Assembly (NCBI GenBank): GCA_031316155.1
Contig: JALDRB010000004.1
Span: 186,001 to 250,000, forward strand
DNA from: Candidatus Scalindua sp.
GTDB taxonomy: Bacteria; Planctomycetota; Brocadiia; Brocadiales; Scalinduaceae
Direction: 5' to 3'
DNA length: 64,000 bases
Position numbers and translations under genes: made by a program. Positions 1 through 8,941 of this stretch are shown here, piece after piece. Under the pieces are notes generated by a model. It worked only from the letters and a program-made list of their open reading frames with translations. It had not been told where the DNA came from and made no database searches. Positions within the stretch are counted from its first letter, which is position 1; each line of letters starts with the position of its first letter.

Positions 1-141
1 CTCGTAATGGTTTTCGGACCTGCCTGTGCGTAAGGAACGCATGCAGATAGGTAAAATCCGAGATAAAATTGAGCGAGCATAACTGCAACCAAGATTTGGT
101 TACCAGTAAAACAGGAAACCAAATCGGTTTTAGTATATTAG
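1..141 (+). repeat. Dispersed hairpin-rich repeat, copy A
   Basis: This stretch shares its first ~80 bases (ctcgtaatggttttcgg, then taaaatccgagataaaattg) and its last ~50 bases (ending in aaatcggttttagtata) with sequences at 8942-9192 (inverted) and at 10345-10413 plus 12112-12186. It probably begins before the window. The middle is shorter than in the 8.9-kb copy. It carries inverted segments (tgtgcgtaagg/aacgcatgca region) and ends just before the ribosome binding site of cutA, so it may lie in the cutA leader. No protein is encoded. The repeat family is not one I can name. Confidence 0.75.
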
Positions 142-155
142 GTTAAGGGGTAAAA

Positions 156-473
156 ATGGCTAACTATATGGTAGTTTTCATTACCACAAGTTCCATTGAT
201 GAAGCGAAAAATCTGGGTCGTACGTTAGTCGAAGAAAAACTGGTGGCATGTTCTAACATTCTGTCTCCGGTACACTCCATTTATCAATGGAAGGGGGAAC
301 TGTGCGAAGGCGAAGAAGCCTTGCTTGTCTTAAAAACAAAGAGAGAACTGTTTCGACAAATCGAGTTACGGGTACGAGAACTGCATAGTTATGATGTGCC
401 CGAAATCATAGCCATGCCCATTATTGAAGGATCTGAAGATTATCTGTCCTGGGTTGAGAGCGAAACCAGGTAA
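156..473 (+). CDS. cutA: CutA divalent-cation tolerance protein
   Basis: This is a 105-residue protein of the CutA1 family, small trimeric ferredoxin-fold proteins linked to divalent metal tolerance; the exact biochemical role is unsettled. The whole length matches the family: an N-terminal strand with VVFITTSS, the central KLVACSNI segment, the SIYQWKGEL strand and the C-terminal VPEIIAMPI and YLSWV segments. Length is typical. AGGGG five bases before the ATG supports the start. It stands alone: hldE lies downstream on the other strand and ends 59 bases away, so the two are convergent. A copy of the dispersed repeat lies immediately upstream. Confidence 0.95.
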   Translation: MANYMVVFITTSSIDEAKNLGRTLVEEKLVACSNILSPVHSIYQWKGELCEGEEALLVLKTKRELFRQIELRVRELHSYDVPEIIAMPIIEGSEDYLSWVESETR

Positions 474-531
474 ATCTTTTTCTTTTCAAAATCACAAAAT
501 ACCGGTAGATGTTGTACCATACGCGACAGTT

Positions 532-2019
532 CTAACTGTTTCTTTCTAATATCTTTGAAACAACATTCGTTGTTGAAACACCCTCTACAAGTGGTGCTAG
601 GATAACTTTCCCACCATAAGACTCTACAAATTCATGGCCAACTACCCCTTTCTGTCGCCAGTCTTCACCCTTTACGAGAATATCAGGCCTGATTTTCTGT
701 ATGAGTTTTTCGGGTGTCAGCTCGTCGAAAAGCACTACATAGCTAACGTCTTCCAGTGCGGAAACTAATCTTGCTCTTTCATCTTCTGAAACGAAAGGCC
801 GTTTAGGACCCTTTTGTTCTCTCACTGATTTGTCAGTGTTTATGCCTACTATTAAGAGGTCACCCTGAGACCTCGAGAATTTCAGGTATTCTATATGGCC
901 AATGTGAAGAATGTCAAAACATCCGTTAGTAAAGACAATTTTCTTCTTGTCTTTTCTGTACTCAGAGACTGTCTTTTCAAGCTCATCAAGAACTTTTATC
1001 TTGGAATAAAGAGGATTGGAGCCTCCCATGAGGGCACTGAGTATTTCGCTTTTGGAAACAGGTAGTGCACCAATTTTCCCAACCTCAATACCTGCTGCTA
1101 CATTAGCGATTATGGCTGAATCTTCAAAACTGTTTTTCCCTCCGACCATCAACCCGAGAACGCTTAATACCATGTCGCCAGCGCCACTGACATCACAAAC
1201 ATCCTTGGGTATAGTTGGGATCAGGTTATTGTTTCCGTTTTTATCGCATAAGAACATTCCGTCCTTGTCTACGGTAATGACAGCATAATCTAATAAAAGG
1301 GTTTCTAATAATTTTTTCCCGGCGGCTTTTAAACTGTTGAAATCTGTTATCCTGATCCCGGTCGATAATTCTGTTTCAAACCTGTTTGGTGTTATAGCGG
1401 TAGCACCTTTGTAAATACTATAATCCTCACCTAATCTTGGGTCAACGATTACAGGGATTTTTTTTTCTTTTCCTAAATTGATAACCGTTTCTATAATCTC
1501 TTGGCACATTACCCCTTTATTCATATCTGAAATCAAAATCACATCATATTGCTGTGGCCGATGCTCAATCTTTTTTATAATGGTATCTTGTATCTGTTTA
1601 TTTATCGTATGAGTGTTTTCATAATCTATCCTCAGGAGTTGTTGGATTCCTCTACCCGCAGATTGAAGATGTCCCATCATTCTTACCTTTACCGTGGTTC
1701 TCCTCGTCTCATCATCTATGATTCCCTCAGTATCGACGTCTAGGTCATTTAAACATTTTACTAAGTCCTTACCTTCAGAATCATTTCCGACGACTCCGCA
1801 GCAGCAAACCCGGGCTCCCAGGTGCACAAGATTGTTTGCTACGCTGCCGGCTCCTCCGGGCCTTATTTCCTCGGATGTTACGTTTATAACTGGAATCGGG
1901 GCTTCCTGTGAGATTCGTTTAACCTCGCCCCATACATATTTGTCGAGCATAAAGTCTCCAACAATAAGAATATATGGGTTTCCGATCGTTGATAAAATGT
2001 GTGCTAGATTTTTTGACAA
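532..2019 (-). CDS. hldE: Bifunctional heptose 7-phosphate kinase / heptose 1-phosphate adenylyltransferase
   Basis: HldE (RfaE) makes ADP-heptose for the LPS inner core, phosphorylating heptose 7-phosphate and later adenylylating heptose 1-phosphate in the cytoplasm. The 495-residue protein has both domains. A PfkB/ribokinase-type kinase covers about residues 1-330, with the GAGD anion-hole motif at 279-282. A nucleotidyltransferase covers about 355-495, with TNGCFDILHIGH containing the HIGH motif at 372-375. The reading starts at a TTG preceded by AGGAAAG 11 bases upstream; no ATG fits better. It indicates a heptose-containing LPS and hence an outer membrane. A methyltransferase-like relic abuts its 5' end. 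Confidence 0.95.
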   Translation of the reverse strand: MSKNLAHILSTIGNPYILIVGDFMLDKYVWGEVKRISQEAPIPVINVTSEEIRPGGAGSVANNLVHLGARVCCCGVVGNDSEGKDLVKCLNDLDVDTEGIIDDETRRTTVKVRMMGHLQSAGRGIQQLLRIDYENTHTINKQIQDTIIKKIEHRPQQYDVILISDMNKGVMCQEIIETVINLGKEKKIPVIVDPRLGEDYSIYKGATAITPNRFETELSTGIRITDFNSLKAAGKKLLETLLLDYAVITVDKDGMFLCDKNGNNNLIPTIPKDVCDVSGAGDMVLSVLGLMVGGKNSFEDSAIIANVAAGIEVGKIGALPVSKSEILSALMGGSNPLYSKIKVLDELEKTVSEYRKDKKKIVFTNGCFDILHIGHIEYLKFSRSQGDLLIVGINTDKSVREQKGPKRPFVSEDERARLVSALEDVSYVVLFDELTPEKLIQKIRPDILVKGEDWRQKGVVGHEFVESYGGKVILAPLVEGVSTTNVVSKILERNS

Positions 2020-2180
2020 ACTATATCTTTCCTGTCAAGGTTTAATCTTAACGCAATGTCAAGAGCTGATTTGCCTGTTTCTTCGATTGTATTGAAAATA
2101 TCCAATTTAGTGGCGACTCACAATACCTTTGGTTTGAAGAAAGAATAACCGCGTTCAAGCAGGTCCTTCCGATATTTTTC
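2004..2180 (-). pseudogene. Relic resembling the N-terminal dimerisation region of an SAM methyltransferase
   Basis: On the minus strand the frame reads ATKLDIFNTIEETGKSALD, then IALRLNLDRK, and stops at 2004-2006, overlapping the first bases of hldE. This pattern (catalytic domain absent, helix-turn-helix-like dimerisation segment present) resembles the start of small-molecule O-methyltransferases. A stop (TGA) separates it from an upstream piece ending in ERGYSFFKP. No complete gene can be rebuilt. The call rests on resemblance of a short peptide and could be chance. Confidence 0.3.
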
Positions 2181-2412
2181 AATGAGATCTCTTTTGGTTA
2201 TTCATGATGAAAAAGAATATCATCATAAAAGAAAGGTGTCAAATATTAATAATAATTGATCAAGTTTGAGATTTCTCTGTTTTTTATTGCAGTAGAGTAT
2301 CCACTGTGATAGAATTTAATGAATTTTTGTAACTTCGTTATATTATAACTATTTAAGGTCTTATTAATGTTTAATTAGTTTTTTTATTTTTGAATATTTG
2401 GAGAACAGAGTA

Positions 2413-2691
2413 ATGAAGCAGGGAATACATCCAGAATATGTGGACACAATTGTTACGTGCGGATGCGGTGAGACCTTTAAAACGAGATCTGCTAAAAGCA
2501 AAATCGTCGTTGAGGTTTGTTCGAAATGCCATCCTTTTTATACCGGCAAACAGAAATTTGTGGATACGGCTGGTAGGGTTGAACGGTTTAAACAGCGATT
2601 TAATTTAACAGATACACCAGTTAAGAATGAAACTGCAGAAGGAGCGAATCAGGAAGGCAAGGGAGCGGAAAAGAACGTTGAGGAAAAATAA
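2413..2691 (+). CDS. rpmE: 50S ribosomal protein L31 (zinc-binding type)
   Basis: This is L31 of the large ribosomal subunit. It begins MKQGIHPEY and has the zinc-ligand cysteines of the C+ type (TCGCGETF and [16 protein letters not shown]), followed by the usual GRVERF segment. At 92 residues it is longer than common L31 because of an acidic, low-complexity tail of about 25 residues. An upstream in-frame TTG at 2398 exists, but GGAG nine bases before the ATG at 2413 favours the start given. prfA follows 17 bases later, the usual rpmE-prfA pairing. Confidence 0.95.
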   Translation: MKQGIHPEYVDTIVTCGCGETFKTRSAKSKIVVEVCSKCHPFYTGKQKFVDTAGRVERFKQRFNLTDTPVKNETAEGANQEGKGAEKNVEEK

Positions 2692-2708
2692 AAAGTCGGA
2701 GTTAATCT

Positions 2709-3806
2709 ATGCAGATTCATGATAAATTGTTGAAGAAGTTTAAAGAGAGATTTGATCGCTACAGCGAACTTGAAAAACTCTTATCAAACCCTGAAATTAT
2801 AGCTGATAATATCAGGTATTCATCTTATGTCAAAGAACACGGCAGGCTATCAAAGTTTGCCGGTAAATATCAACAGTTTGATGAAACGATGAAACAGAAA
2901 GAAGAGGTAGAGACTATCCTTGCCGAGAGTAATGGGGACAGAGATTTATACAATCTTGCTAAAGATGAATTTGGTAATCTCGAGAAAAGAGAAAAGGAGC
3001 TTTTTGAAGAAATTAAGAATCAATTTTTCACCGAGAGCTCAGAGTCTGACAAGAACGTAATAATGGAAATACGCGCAGGCACCGGTGGCGATGAAGCCGC
3101 ACTCTTCGCTGCAGATCTCTTCAGGATGTATATAAAATATGCGGAAAGGCAGAAATGGAAAACAGAAATACTTGAATGCAGTCCAACGGAGATCGGAGGA
3201 TTTAAAGAAATAACTTTCTCAATTGAAGGGGATTCGGTGTACCAGAGACTCTGTTATGAAAGTGGTACTCATCGTGTACAGAGAGTACCTGATACGGAGA
3301 CAAGCGGAAGGATACATACTTCAGCTGCAACAGTAGCAGTACTGCCTGAGGTAGAGGAAGTTGAAATAAAAATTAATCCGCAGGATATTTTAGTTGAGAC
3401 ATTTCGTGCTTCAGGACCAGGAGGTCAAAAGGTTAACAAAACCAGTTCTGCGATCAGAATTACCCATGAACCAACCGGTCTAGTCGTTAAGTGCCTGGAT
3501 GAAAAATCACAGCATAGAAACCGTGCAAAGGCGATGCGCATATTACGAAGCCGTCTCTACAGTTTTCTTCAGGATCAGAAGAAAGGTGAGCGCGATAAAA
3601 CCCGACGCACTCAGATAGGTTCCGGAGACAGAAGTGAAAAAATTCGCACCTATAACTATCCACAAAACAGAGTTACAGACCATCGGATAAACTTCAATCT
3701 TTACAGTCTGGATAAGATAATGGTTGGTGAGATGGACGAATTGATTGAGGCAATGATAAATTATCGAAAAGAAGAGAAGATCAAGGAATTGACAGAGAGC
3801 TTGTAA
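2709..3806 (+). CDS. prfA: Peptide chain release factor 1
   Basis: RF1 recognises UAA and UAG stop codons and triggers release of the nascent chain. The 365-residue product has the family's normal length. The GGQ catalytic tripeptide is at 238-240 inside [11 protein letters not shown], preceded by the PxT-type region and [14 protein letters not shown]. The N-terminal coiled helices span about 1-100. It follows rpmE closely and is followed by prmC, whose product methylates the glutamine of the GGQ motif, so the three genes form a translation-related cluster. The 148-base gap before prmC may carry its own signals. Confidence 0.97.
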   Translation: MQIHDKLLKKFKERFDRYSELEKLLSNPEIIADNIRYSSYVKEHGRLSKFAGKYQQFDETMKQKEEVETILAESNGDRDLYNLAKDEFGNLEKREKELFEEIKNQFFTESSESDKNVIMEIRAGTGGDEAALFAADLFRMYIKYAERQKWKTEILECSPTEIGGFKEITFSIEGDSVYQRLCYESGTHRVQRVPDTETSGRIHTSAATVAVLPEVEEVEIKINPQDILVETFRASGPGGQKVNKTSSAIRITHEPTGLVVKCLDEKSQHRNRAKAMRILRSRLYSFLQDQKKGERDKTRRTQIGSGDRSEKIRTYNYPQNRVTDHRINFNLYSLDKIMVGEMDELIEAMINYRKEEKIKELTESL

Positions 3807-3954
3807 CGTCTTCCCCTTTTGTTTACGAAAACAATCTGGTACATTATATGAAGTTTGTTTCCGGTTTTACAGGTCTATAAACTCAATTTCCCCATCCACT
3901 TCCCCTTTCCCTCTACAGATCGACTTAATCACACAAGGTAAATAGAGAGAAGAG

Positions 3955-4848
3955 ATGACAAAAACACAGGAAACAAGAACAATTCGCCATCTACTCGGTT
4001 GGGCAATTATCACATTAAAGAATTCGAATATCGAGTTTCCCAATAGTAACGCTGAGACGCTACTCTCCCATACTTTGTCGTGTGACAGGATTGAGCTTTA
4101 TAGAGATCCTGAAAAGATCCTCGGGACGGTTGACATCAGGAAATACAACAGACTTATTGCTCAAAGGGTGAAACATGTTCCTCTGCAATATATTTTGGGG
4201 CATACCGAATTTATGTCACTTGATTTTGTAGTTGATGAACGAGTCTTAATTCCCAGACATGAGACAGAGTTACTGGTAGAAACAGCACTGGAGAAGATAA
4301 AGAATGAGGCGTTTTCAAAGAAAAATTTTACTCTCGTGGACATAGGAACCGGAAGCGGTGCTATTGCCATATCCCTGGCCAGGAATCTTCAAGACATTCA
4401 GGTGTATGCGAGTGATATTTCAAGAGATGCCCTGGACGTGGCTGAGATGAATGCTGGAAACCTTATGGTGGAACAAAAGGTGAACCTGTTACTAGGGGAT
4501 CTTTTTGATGCTTTCGATGGAAAACTTGAAAAAGGAAGCATTGATTGTATTGTCTCAAATCCTCCGTATGTTAAAGAAGCTGAACTTTTTTGTTTGCAAC
4601 CTGAAATAAGAGATCATGAACCTCGTACTGCATTGGTTGCCGGTGAGGAGGGGTTATTTTATCTTAATCGGTTAGTAGATGGAGCACCTGAGTGGTTAAG
4701 GCCTGATGGCTTCTTACTACTGGAGATTGGAGAAACACAAGCGGAATCGGTTACTAAGCGCATGGAAAAGGGAGGGCACTACATAAATATTCAAATAGTT
4801 CAGGATATGCAAAAGAAAGATCGCATCGTATCAGCCAAAAGAAGATAG
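3955..4848 (+). CDS. prmC: Release factor glutamine methyltransferase PrmC (HemK)
   Basis: PrmC transfers a methyl group from S-adenosylmethionine to the glutamine of the GGQ motif in RF1/RF2. The 297-residue protein has an N-terminal helical domain (about 1-90), the SAM-binding motif DIGTGSGAIA at about 129-138, and the catalytic NPPY at 202-205 that gives N-glutamine specificity. Length is normal. AGAGAAGAG just upstream of ATG can act as a ribosome binding site. It lies directly after its target gene prfA. Confidence 0.95.
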   Translation: MTKTQETRTIRHLLGWAIITLKNSNIEFPNSNAETLLSHTLSCDRIELYRDPEKILGTVDIRKYNRLIAQRVKHVPLQYILGHTEFMSLDFVVDERVLIPRHETELLVETALEKIKNEAFSKKNFTLVDIGTGSGAIAISLARNLQDIQVYASDISRDALDVAEMNAGNLMVEQKVNLLLGDLFDAFDGKLEKGSIDCIVSNPPYVKEAELFCLQPEIRDHEPRTALVAGEEGLFYLNRLVDGAPEWLRPDGFLLLEIGETQAESVTKRMEKGGHYINIQIVQDMQKKDRIVSAKRR

Positions 4849-5135
4849 GGTGACAATTTATGCTCAATACCAAGCCGGATTTATTGGAGTCGTCAATCTT
4901 GTTTCCCCTGTTGTTCAAACTTCTTCCATGGACATTTCATGGAAATTTACTTTCTTTTAGAACACGTTTGCATTAAAATAATTTTCACTCGTTCATTTTC
5001 AGGTTCAAAATGCAGGTTCGAGAAATGAGTGAAATATTTCTGCACCGACCATAAGTCCGTTTGACAGAATTTTTTGGATGGGAGTGTTCAATGCTGGAAC
5101 GGTGCTTTCCGGCTAGTTGAAAGGAATTGAGTTCA
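4849..5135. other. Intergenic region without a recognised gene
   Basis: No open frame of convincing quality is seen. The stretch 4988-5034 is an imperfect inverted repeat (tcactcgttcattttc against gagaaatgagtga). TTTGACAG near 5059 might serve as a -35 element for the aldo/keto reductase gene, but no clear -10 partner stands out. Confidence 0.4.
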
Positions 5136-6086
5136 ATGGAATACAGGATTTTAGGGAAGAGTGATTTACGTGTTTCAGTTATGGGTTATGGTGCGTGGGG
5201 GATAGGGGGCGCTCCTTTCTGGGAAACGGAAGGAGAAGCAAGTTCCGCAAACTCTATCGAAAAAGCCCTGAGCCTGGGAATAAATTTCTTTGATACTGCA
5301 CCAGTATACGGTTTTGGATATTCTGAAAAATTGCTGGGTAAGACATTACGGAAAAAACGCAAAGATGTTATTATTGCAACTAAGTGTGGTTTGAGGTGGA
5401 ATAGGGAAGAGTTAAAGTCATTGAGGAAGCAGGCTGATCGGGAGTCAATATTACAGGAAATTGACTTAAGCCTGGGAAGATTAGAAACCGATTATGTTGA
5501 TTTGTACCAAGTGCACTGGCCTGACGAAAAAACGCCGATTAAGGAGACAATAGACACACTCTTAGAGATTCAAAAGACCGGAAAGATTCGTTACATAGGG
5601 GTTAGCAACTACTCGGTAGAAATGATGGAAGAGTGTCTTAAATACGGTCAGATAGTATCACTGCAACCCATGTATAACATGCTGGAAAGAGATATAGAAC
5701 AGGAAATTCTTCCGTATTGTTTAGAGCATGACATTGGCATTATCTGTTACAGCTCGCTTGCCTCAGGTGTGTTGACGGGAAAATATGATGAAAATACCAG
5801 ATTTACGGACTGGCGCAGCAAGGATATTATTGGCCATTTTACTGACGATGTGTATGTGTCTCATGTTAAAAAGGTGAGGGACATCACAAAAATTTCAAAA
5901 AAACTTGGCAAGACAACTGCTCAGTTGGCCATTAACTGGTTAATTCACCGGCAAGGTGTGACGACAGCGCTTGTTGGTGTTAAGAATCCGGAGCAGGTTG
6001 AACAAAATATCCGTGCTGTTGGATGGAAAATTCCGGATGAGGATTTAAATACGATAACTAATATTTTAGAAGGAAGGAGAATGTGA
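5136..6086 (+). CDS. Aldo/keto reductase family protein
   Basis: This is a cytosolic NAD(P)H-dependent oxidoreductase of the aldo/keto reductase superfamily, 316 residues from the ATG used here. The catalytic tetrad can be placed: Asp in NFFDTAPVYG, Tyr in the same segment, Lys in IATKCGLRW and His in YQVHWPD. The C-terminal part has the nucleotide-binding pattern around VGVKNPEQVEQN. A TTG lies in frame at 5127, but AGGA ten bases before ATG 5136 supports the later start. The substrate cannot be deduced. The stop codon overlaps the next start (TGATG), so it is translationally coupled to a RidA-like protein. Confidence 0.9.
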   Translation: MEYRILGKSDLRVSVMGYGAWGIGGAPFWETEGEASSANSIEKALSLGINFFDTAPVYGFGYSEKLLGKTLRKKRKDVIIATKCGLRWNREELKSLRKQADRESILQEIDLSLGRLETDYVDLYQVHWPDEKTPIKETIDTLLEIQKTGKIRYIGVSNYSVEMMEECLKYGQIVSLQPMYNMLERDIEQEILPYCLEHDIGIICYSSLASGVLTGKYDENTRFTDWRSKDIIGHFTDDVYVSHVKKVRDITKISKKLGKTTAQLAINWLIHRQGVTTALVGVKNPEQVEQNIRAVGWKIPDEDLNTITNILEGRRM

Positions 6087-6613
6087 TGGCAAAAGCTGTA
6101 AAGCAAAACTATACCCTCAAAGAATTGGACATAATGTCTATAGATGAGGCTCAGAAGCTTCCTTTTTCAGCCAGGGATAAACTTCTTGATTTACTGCTTG
6201 CAGAGAGTAAGAAGGTTGGCGGGAAGCAGCCTGCCCGTCAGGTTGGATTGATGTGTGACTGGTTTGAAGAAGATATTGCACGTCTTCAGAAGATCAAGGC
6301 GATAAAAATCTGTTGCGGAGGGTTTATTCCGGTGGATTCAAGTGGAGAAGTCCCTACCTTAGACCCGAAAGGACAGTTTAAATTAGTATTTGATAACGTA
6401 AAGAGAGCCATAGGCAAGGCCGGATCAAACATGAACAGGATTGTTAATTGCCTTATTTTTATGAAGAATATTGATTATTGGGGCCAGATGAATGAAGTCT
6501 ATAGAAAATATATTAAGTGCTCACCAACCCGTGCAGCGATTGGTTGTCAGGATCTTAATAAAACCTATCAGATTGAGATCGTTAACCTTGTAGCATATAA
6601 GGTTGCGAAATAA
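6086..6613 (+). CDS. RidA/YjgF-family protein with N-terminal extension
   Basis: The C-terminal ~115 residues have the RidA (YjgF/YER057c/UK114) fold pattern: a GGFIPVDSSGE-like opening, a long helix with NVKRAIGKAGSN, then LIFMKNIDYWGQMNEVYRKY, SPTRAAIG and a final strand VNLVAYK. RidA proteins hydrolyse reactive enamine/imine intermediates; subfamilies vary. The arginine in SPTRAAIG corresponds to the catalytic arginine of active members. About 60 extra N-terminal residues precede the domain and are unrecognised. AGGAAGGAGA precedes the start, and the start overlaps the stop of the aldo/keto reductase, so the two probably act on the same metabolite. Confidence 0.8.
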   Translation: MAKAVKQNYTLKELDIMSIDEAQKLPFSARDKLLDLLLAESKKVGGKQPARQVGLMCDWFEEDIARLQKIKAIKICCGGFIPVDSSGEVPTLDPKGQFKLVFDNVKRAIGKAGSNMNRIVNCLIFMKNIDYWGQMNEVYRKYIKCSPTRAAIGCQDLNKTYQIEIVNLVAYKVAK

Positions 6614-6663
6614 TTTTTACATTGGTTCGTTTGAACTCGTTACTTATGAAAGGAGTTGTTATT

Positions 6664-7065
6664 ATGTTTCGATATGTAAAAACAAGTTTTACCTGTTTGT
6701 CAGTTTTTGCCTTTACACTTTTATGCTCTTCAACTGTATTGCAGGTATCTGAAGCAGAGGCTGGAGGCTCCTGCTGTAATGTATCAAAAAGTGATAAAGA
6801 GTGTGAAGTGGGAGATACCAAAATACAAAAAGTGTCAGATTTAGAATCCGCCAGTGATGAGGTTATCTTAAACATCAAGGGTATGACATGCGGAGGTTGT
6901 TCAAGTAAGGTAAAGCAGGCGCTTACTCAGTGTCCGGGCGTAAAGGATGTACAAGTAGATCATAAAAGCGGTAAAGCTGTTGTGGAAGTTGAGAGCGGAA
7001 AGGCTAAAACAGAGGAACTCATAGAATCAGTTAAAAGTCTGGGATATTCAGTAACTGAAGGGTAG
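6664..7065 (+). CDS. Exported heavy-metal-associated (HMA) domain protein
   Basis: The 133-residue product begins with a signal-peptide-like segment (about residues 1-32, ending near SEAEAGG), then a short cysteine-containing linker with GGSCCN and DKEC, and a C-terminal HMA domain of about 68 residues. The HMA metal site is GMTCGGCSSKV (MTCxxC). Soluble periplasmic HMA proteins resemble MerP or copper chaperones. Which metal is bound is not known; mercury and copper are the usual choices. AGGAG ten bases before ATG 6664 fixes the start, rejecting an upstream TTG. A rho-independent terminator overlaps the stop. Confidence 0.85.
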   Translation: MFRYVKTSFTCLSVFAFTLLCSSTVLQVSEAEAGGSCCNVSKSDKECEVGDTKIQKVSDLESASDEVILNIKGMTCGGCSSKVKQALTQCPGVKDVQVDHKSGKAVVEVESGKAKTEELIESVKSLGYSVTEG

Positions 7066-7084
7066 GCGATTGCCTACTGTTTTT
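7062..7084 (+). terminator. Rho-independent terminator after HMA gene
   Basis: A perfect 6-bp stem (gtaggc, 7062-7067; gcctac, 7072-7077) with a four-base loop is followed by tgttttt. The stem starts within the stop codon region of the HMA gene. Confidence 0.85.
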
Positions 7085-7337
7085 AAGATGCTTTAACGTT
7101 ATAAAAATCCTGTATATTGTCTGACTGCTAGCTCCGACTGTTCAGGCAGGCAATACATAGGTGACGCTTGAAAAATTCTGACAAAGAGAATGGAAATCAG
7201 TCATTAAACTTTAGGTAATAGGTGTATTTCTATAGTCTGTGTTTCGGGCTGATTATCAGAGGTATACCATCAAGATTAACGGGAGGTTCCTCTTTCTTCT
7301 GTGTTCTGAGGTATTTGTTTTGTTTTTCTGCCAGTTC

Positions 7338-7978
7338 TCATACTTCCTGCGCTATCTGTTGTTTAGATTTCTTCTGGTGAAGGGATTTCTTTCCTGCTCC
7401 CTGAACAAAGTCCTCTTTTGCTCGTTGCAATTCTTCAGGGGTTAATGTGCTGATCTGTGGTTCTTCTATAGCTACTACTTTCAATCTTCCCAATACTACT
7501 CTAAGATAGGCTTGTATTCCAGCGCAGTTATAGTATGTATAGTATGGTGTACCGTTGTTCCAATGCGAAAGACATTTATTTTGTTCAAATGGAGGTATGA
7601 TGTTTGGGAAGTTAATCAAAACTTCATCAATTTCCTGTTTCAGTAGATCCGCAGAGTAATGTTCAATGCATTCAAAAGTATACTGCTGAAAGTTTTCCTG
7701 AAGCCCGATTAATGAATTGTAATATTGCTTTAACTTATTCGTTTTATCCATAATGTTTTTATCTTTGATTGTTTCTGAAACATAACAGGCTTTGTCTGTG
7801 TGTATATGACATTACCCAAATGAACTGGGACAAAATTATTTTTTTCGTTTGTAAAACCGGCACCATTAATGTCAATGTCTATAACAATACCAGAATGTTC
7901 TTGTCCATAGTGTGCCCACATTAAAGGATTTAACGGTGATCTTGTTAAAGATAGAACTGCGTAGTTTTCCTTAAGCAT
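7338..7978 (-). pseudogene. DUF2971-family gene, frameshifted and probably 5'-deleted
   Basis: Two overlapping minus-strand frames (7730-7978 and 7338-7751) join into one protein if one base is added at the short A run 7778-7780. The joint then reads PVMF-SETIKDKN-IMDKTNK. The first part has the DUF2971 hallmark (VLSLTRSPLNPLMWAHYG, then a GIVIDID strand). The family's role is unknown; members are frequent in accessory islands. The family's N-terminal section (YKY motif and substrate loop) is missing in frame. A LYKYLSH-like peptide does occur just upstream at about 7990-8048 in another frame, suggesting an internal deletion. The C-terminal tail is basic and low complexity. Confidence 0.6.
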
Positions 7979-8374
7979 TTCTCTTTTCCCGCTTAATTGC
8001 TAATTTATGTGACAGGTATTTATATAAAACCAAATTCTTCTTCCCCATCGCTAATAATTAAGTTCTCGCTCTATTTAAGAGAGGGGCCACTACAATCTCC
8101 CTCCAAATAACTATACTTAGAAATCTATATTTCTTACGATAATTCTGAATTATTTTTTTGTAATTAATATAAGTCATTTTATACAAACAGCATAAAATGA
8201 AAAAATTGTTCAATGGAAGAGGTACTGTTTATTTGGAATGGTAACTTGTCTTATATTTTGAGATGAAATGATAAAACCACACATTATTAAAGTCAAGAGA
8301 AAGATAGTCGCGAGTTAGCGCATCCCGATTGCCCTGATTCACTTATTATATCCTGAAAAAGTGTTTTTCCAAAA

Positions 8375-8545
8375 CAAAGCCATTTTATCAGTAGAATTGG
8401 AGGTGACAAATTGGCATCTCCAATTTTCCAACTCTTCTTTTGATAACTGAAACATGAAATCCTCTGGAAAACGTTCTATTGCGTTTCACCTGGCGTTTTA
8501 GGTAGCTTGTCTCCAAACCATACAATTCGGCTATTAGATTTGTAC
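8375..8545 (-). pseudogene. ORF6N-domain (phage-type) gene remnant
   Basis: Minus-strand translation gives LIAELYGLETSYLKRQVKR, then, after a one-base shift near 8479-8480, IERFPEDFMFQLSKEELEN and a QFVTSNSTDKMAL segment. This is the core of the ORF6N domain, a DNA-binding-associated domain common in phages and mobile islands. There is no start codon, and the downstream part (toward 8340) has two consecutive stops. It is a decayed gene. It overlaps by a few bases the end of the PIN-domain remnant, so the original genes were probably adjacent. Confidence 0.7.
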
Positions 8546-8720
8546 TACTCTTAAGTGCAGATGTTTTTCTAATGGTGTAAAATCTCTATTATCATGCAGA
8601 ATGCAGAAATGAAAAGGTATTGTGAATACAGAATGTTCCAATAATAACATCTATCGTTTTACGTATAGTTACACCCTTTTTTTTGAGATAAGATAAGGAA
8701 TTGCTTTATAGATATTGTAT
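8534..8720 (-). pseudogene. VapC-type PIN-domain toxin remnant
   Basis: The minus strand reads LKKKGVTIRKTIDVIIGTFC, then FSFLH, and continues in another frame as DNRDFTPLEKHLHLRVVQI before a stop at 8534-8536. This is the C-terminal half of a VapC-like PIN ribonuclease (the D-x-D-F acidic motif and the LEKHL helix are clear). The break is explained by a 7-bp tandem duplication (tctgcat twice) at about 8610-8625; removing one copy restores FLHDNRDF. The N-terminal half and any VapB antitoxin are missing. This is a dead toxin-antitoxin locus. Confidence 0.7.
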
Positions 8721-8823
8721 ATGAGTAGTAAAATTGTTAGTAAAAAACATGAAGAAGAAATGGACGAGAGAGAATTTGAACATAAATAACAGTATTGTTG
8801 TTGTGATTTTGAGGAAAGTTGAT

Positions 8824-8905
8824 CCTTGACATCTGCTTGCTGGCAAAGCCAGTAACAGAGGGAATGCTCTGTTCACCAACTTCGTTGGTGTAGTAAATGT
8901 CAAGG
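8824..8905. other. Cloverleaf-like multi-hairpin structure
   Basis: An 82-base segment is closed by a perfect 9-bp outer stem (ccttgacat 8824-8832 with atgtcaagg 8897-8905). Inside are three perfect hairpins in a row: ctggc/gccag (8840-8852), aacagag/ctctgtt (8854-8873) and caccaac/gttggtg (8874-8890). It has no tRNA consensus bases (no TTCGA-type T loop), so it is not a normal tRNA. It could be a structured RNA, a recombination or transposition end, or a palindromic repeat unit. It lies beside the dispersed repeat copy B. Confidence 0.6.
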
Positions 8906-8941
8906 GTGGGATAATAGCCGCTATAAACTCTCAGGTGTGTA

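Noticed and set aside
8706..8903. A 65-codon minus-strand frame
   Set aside because: It crosses the cloverleaf structure and the PIN remnant boundary and has low-complexity content.
8824..8905. tRNA gene
   Set aside because: The fold is cloverleaf-like, but there is no T-loop TTC sequence, no conserved D-loop GG, and stem lengths do not match a tRNA.
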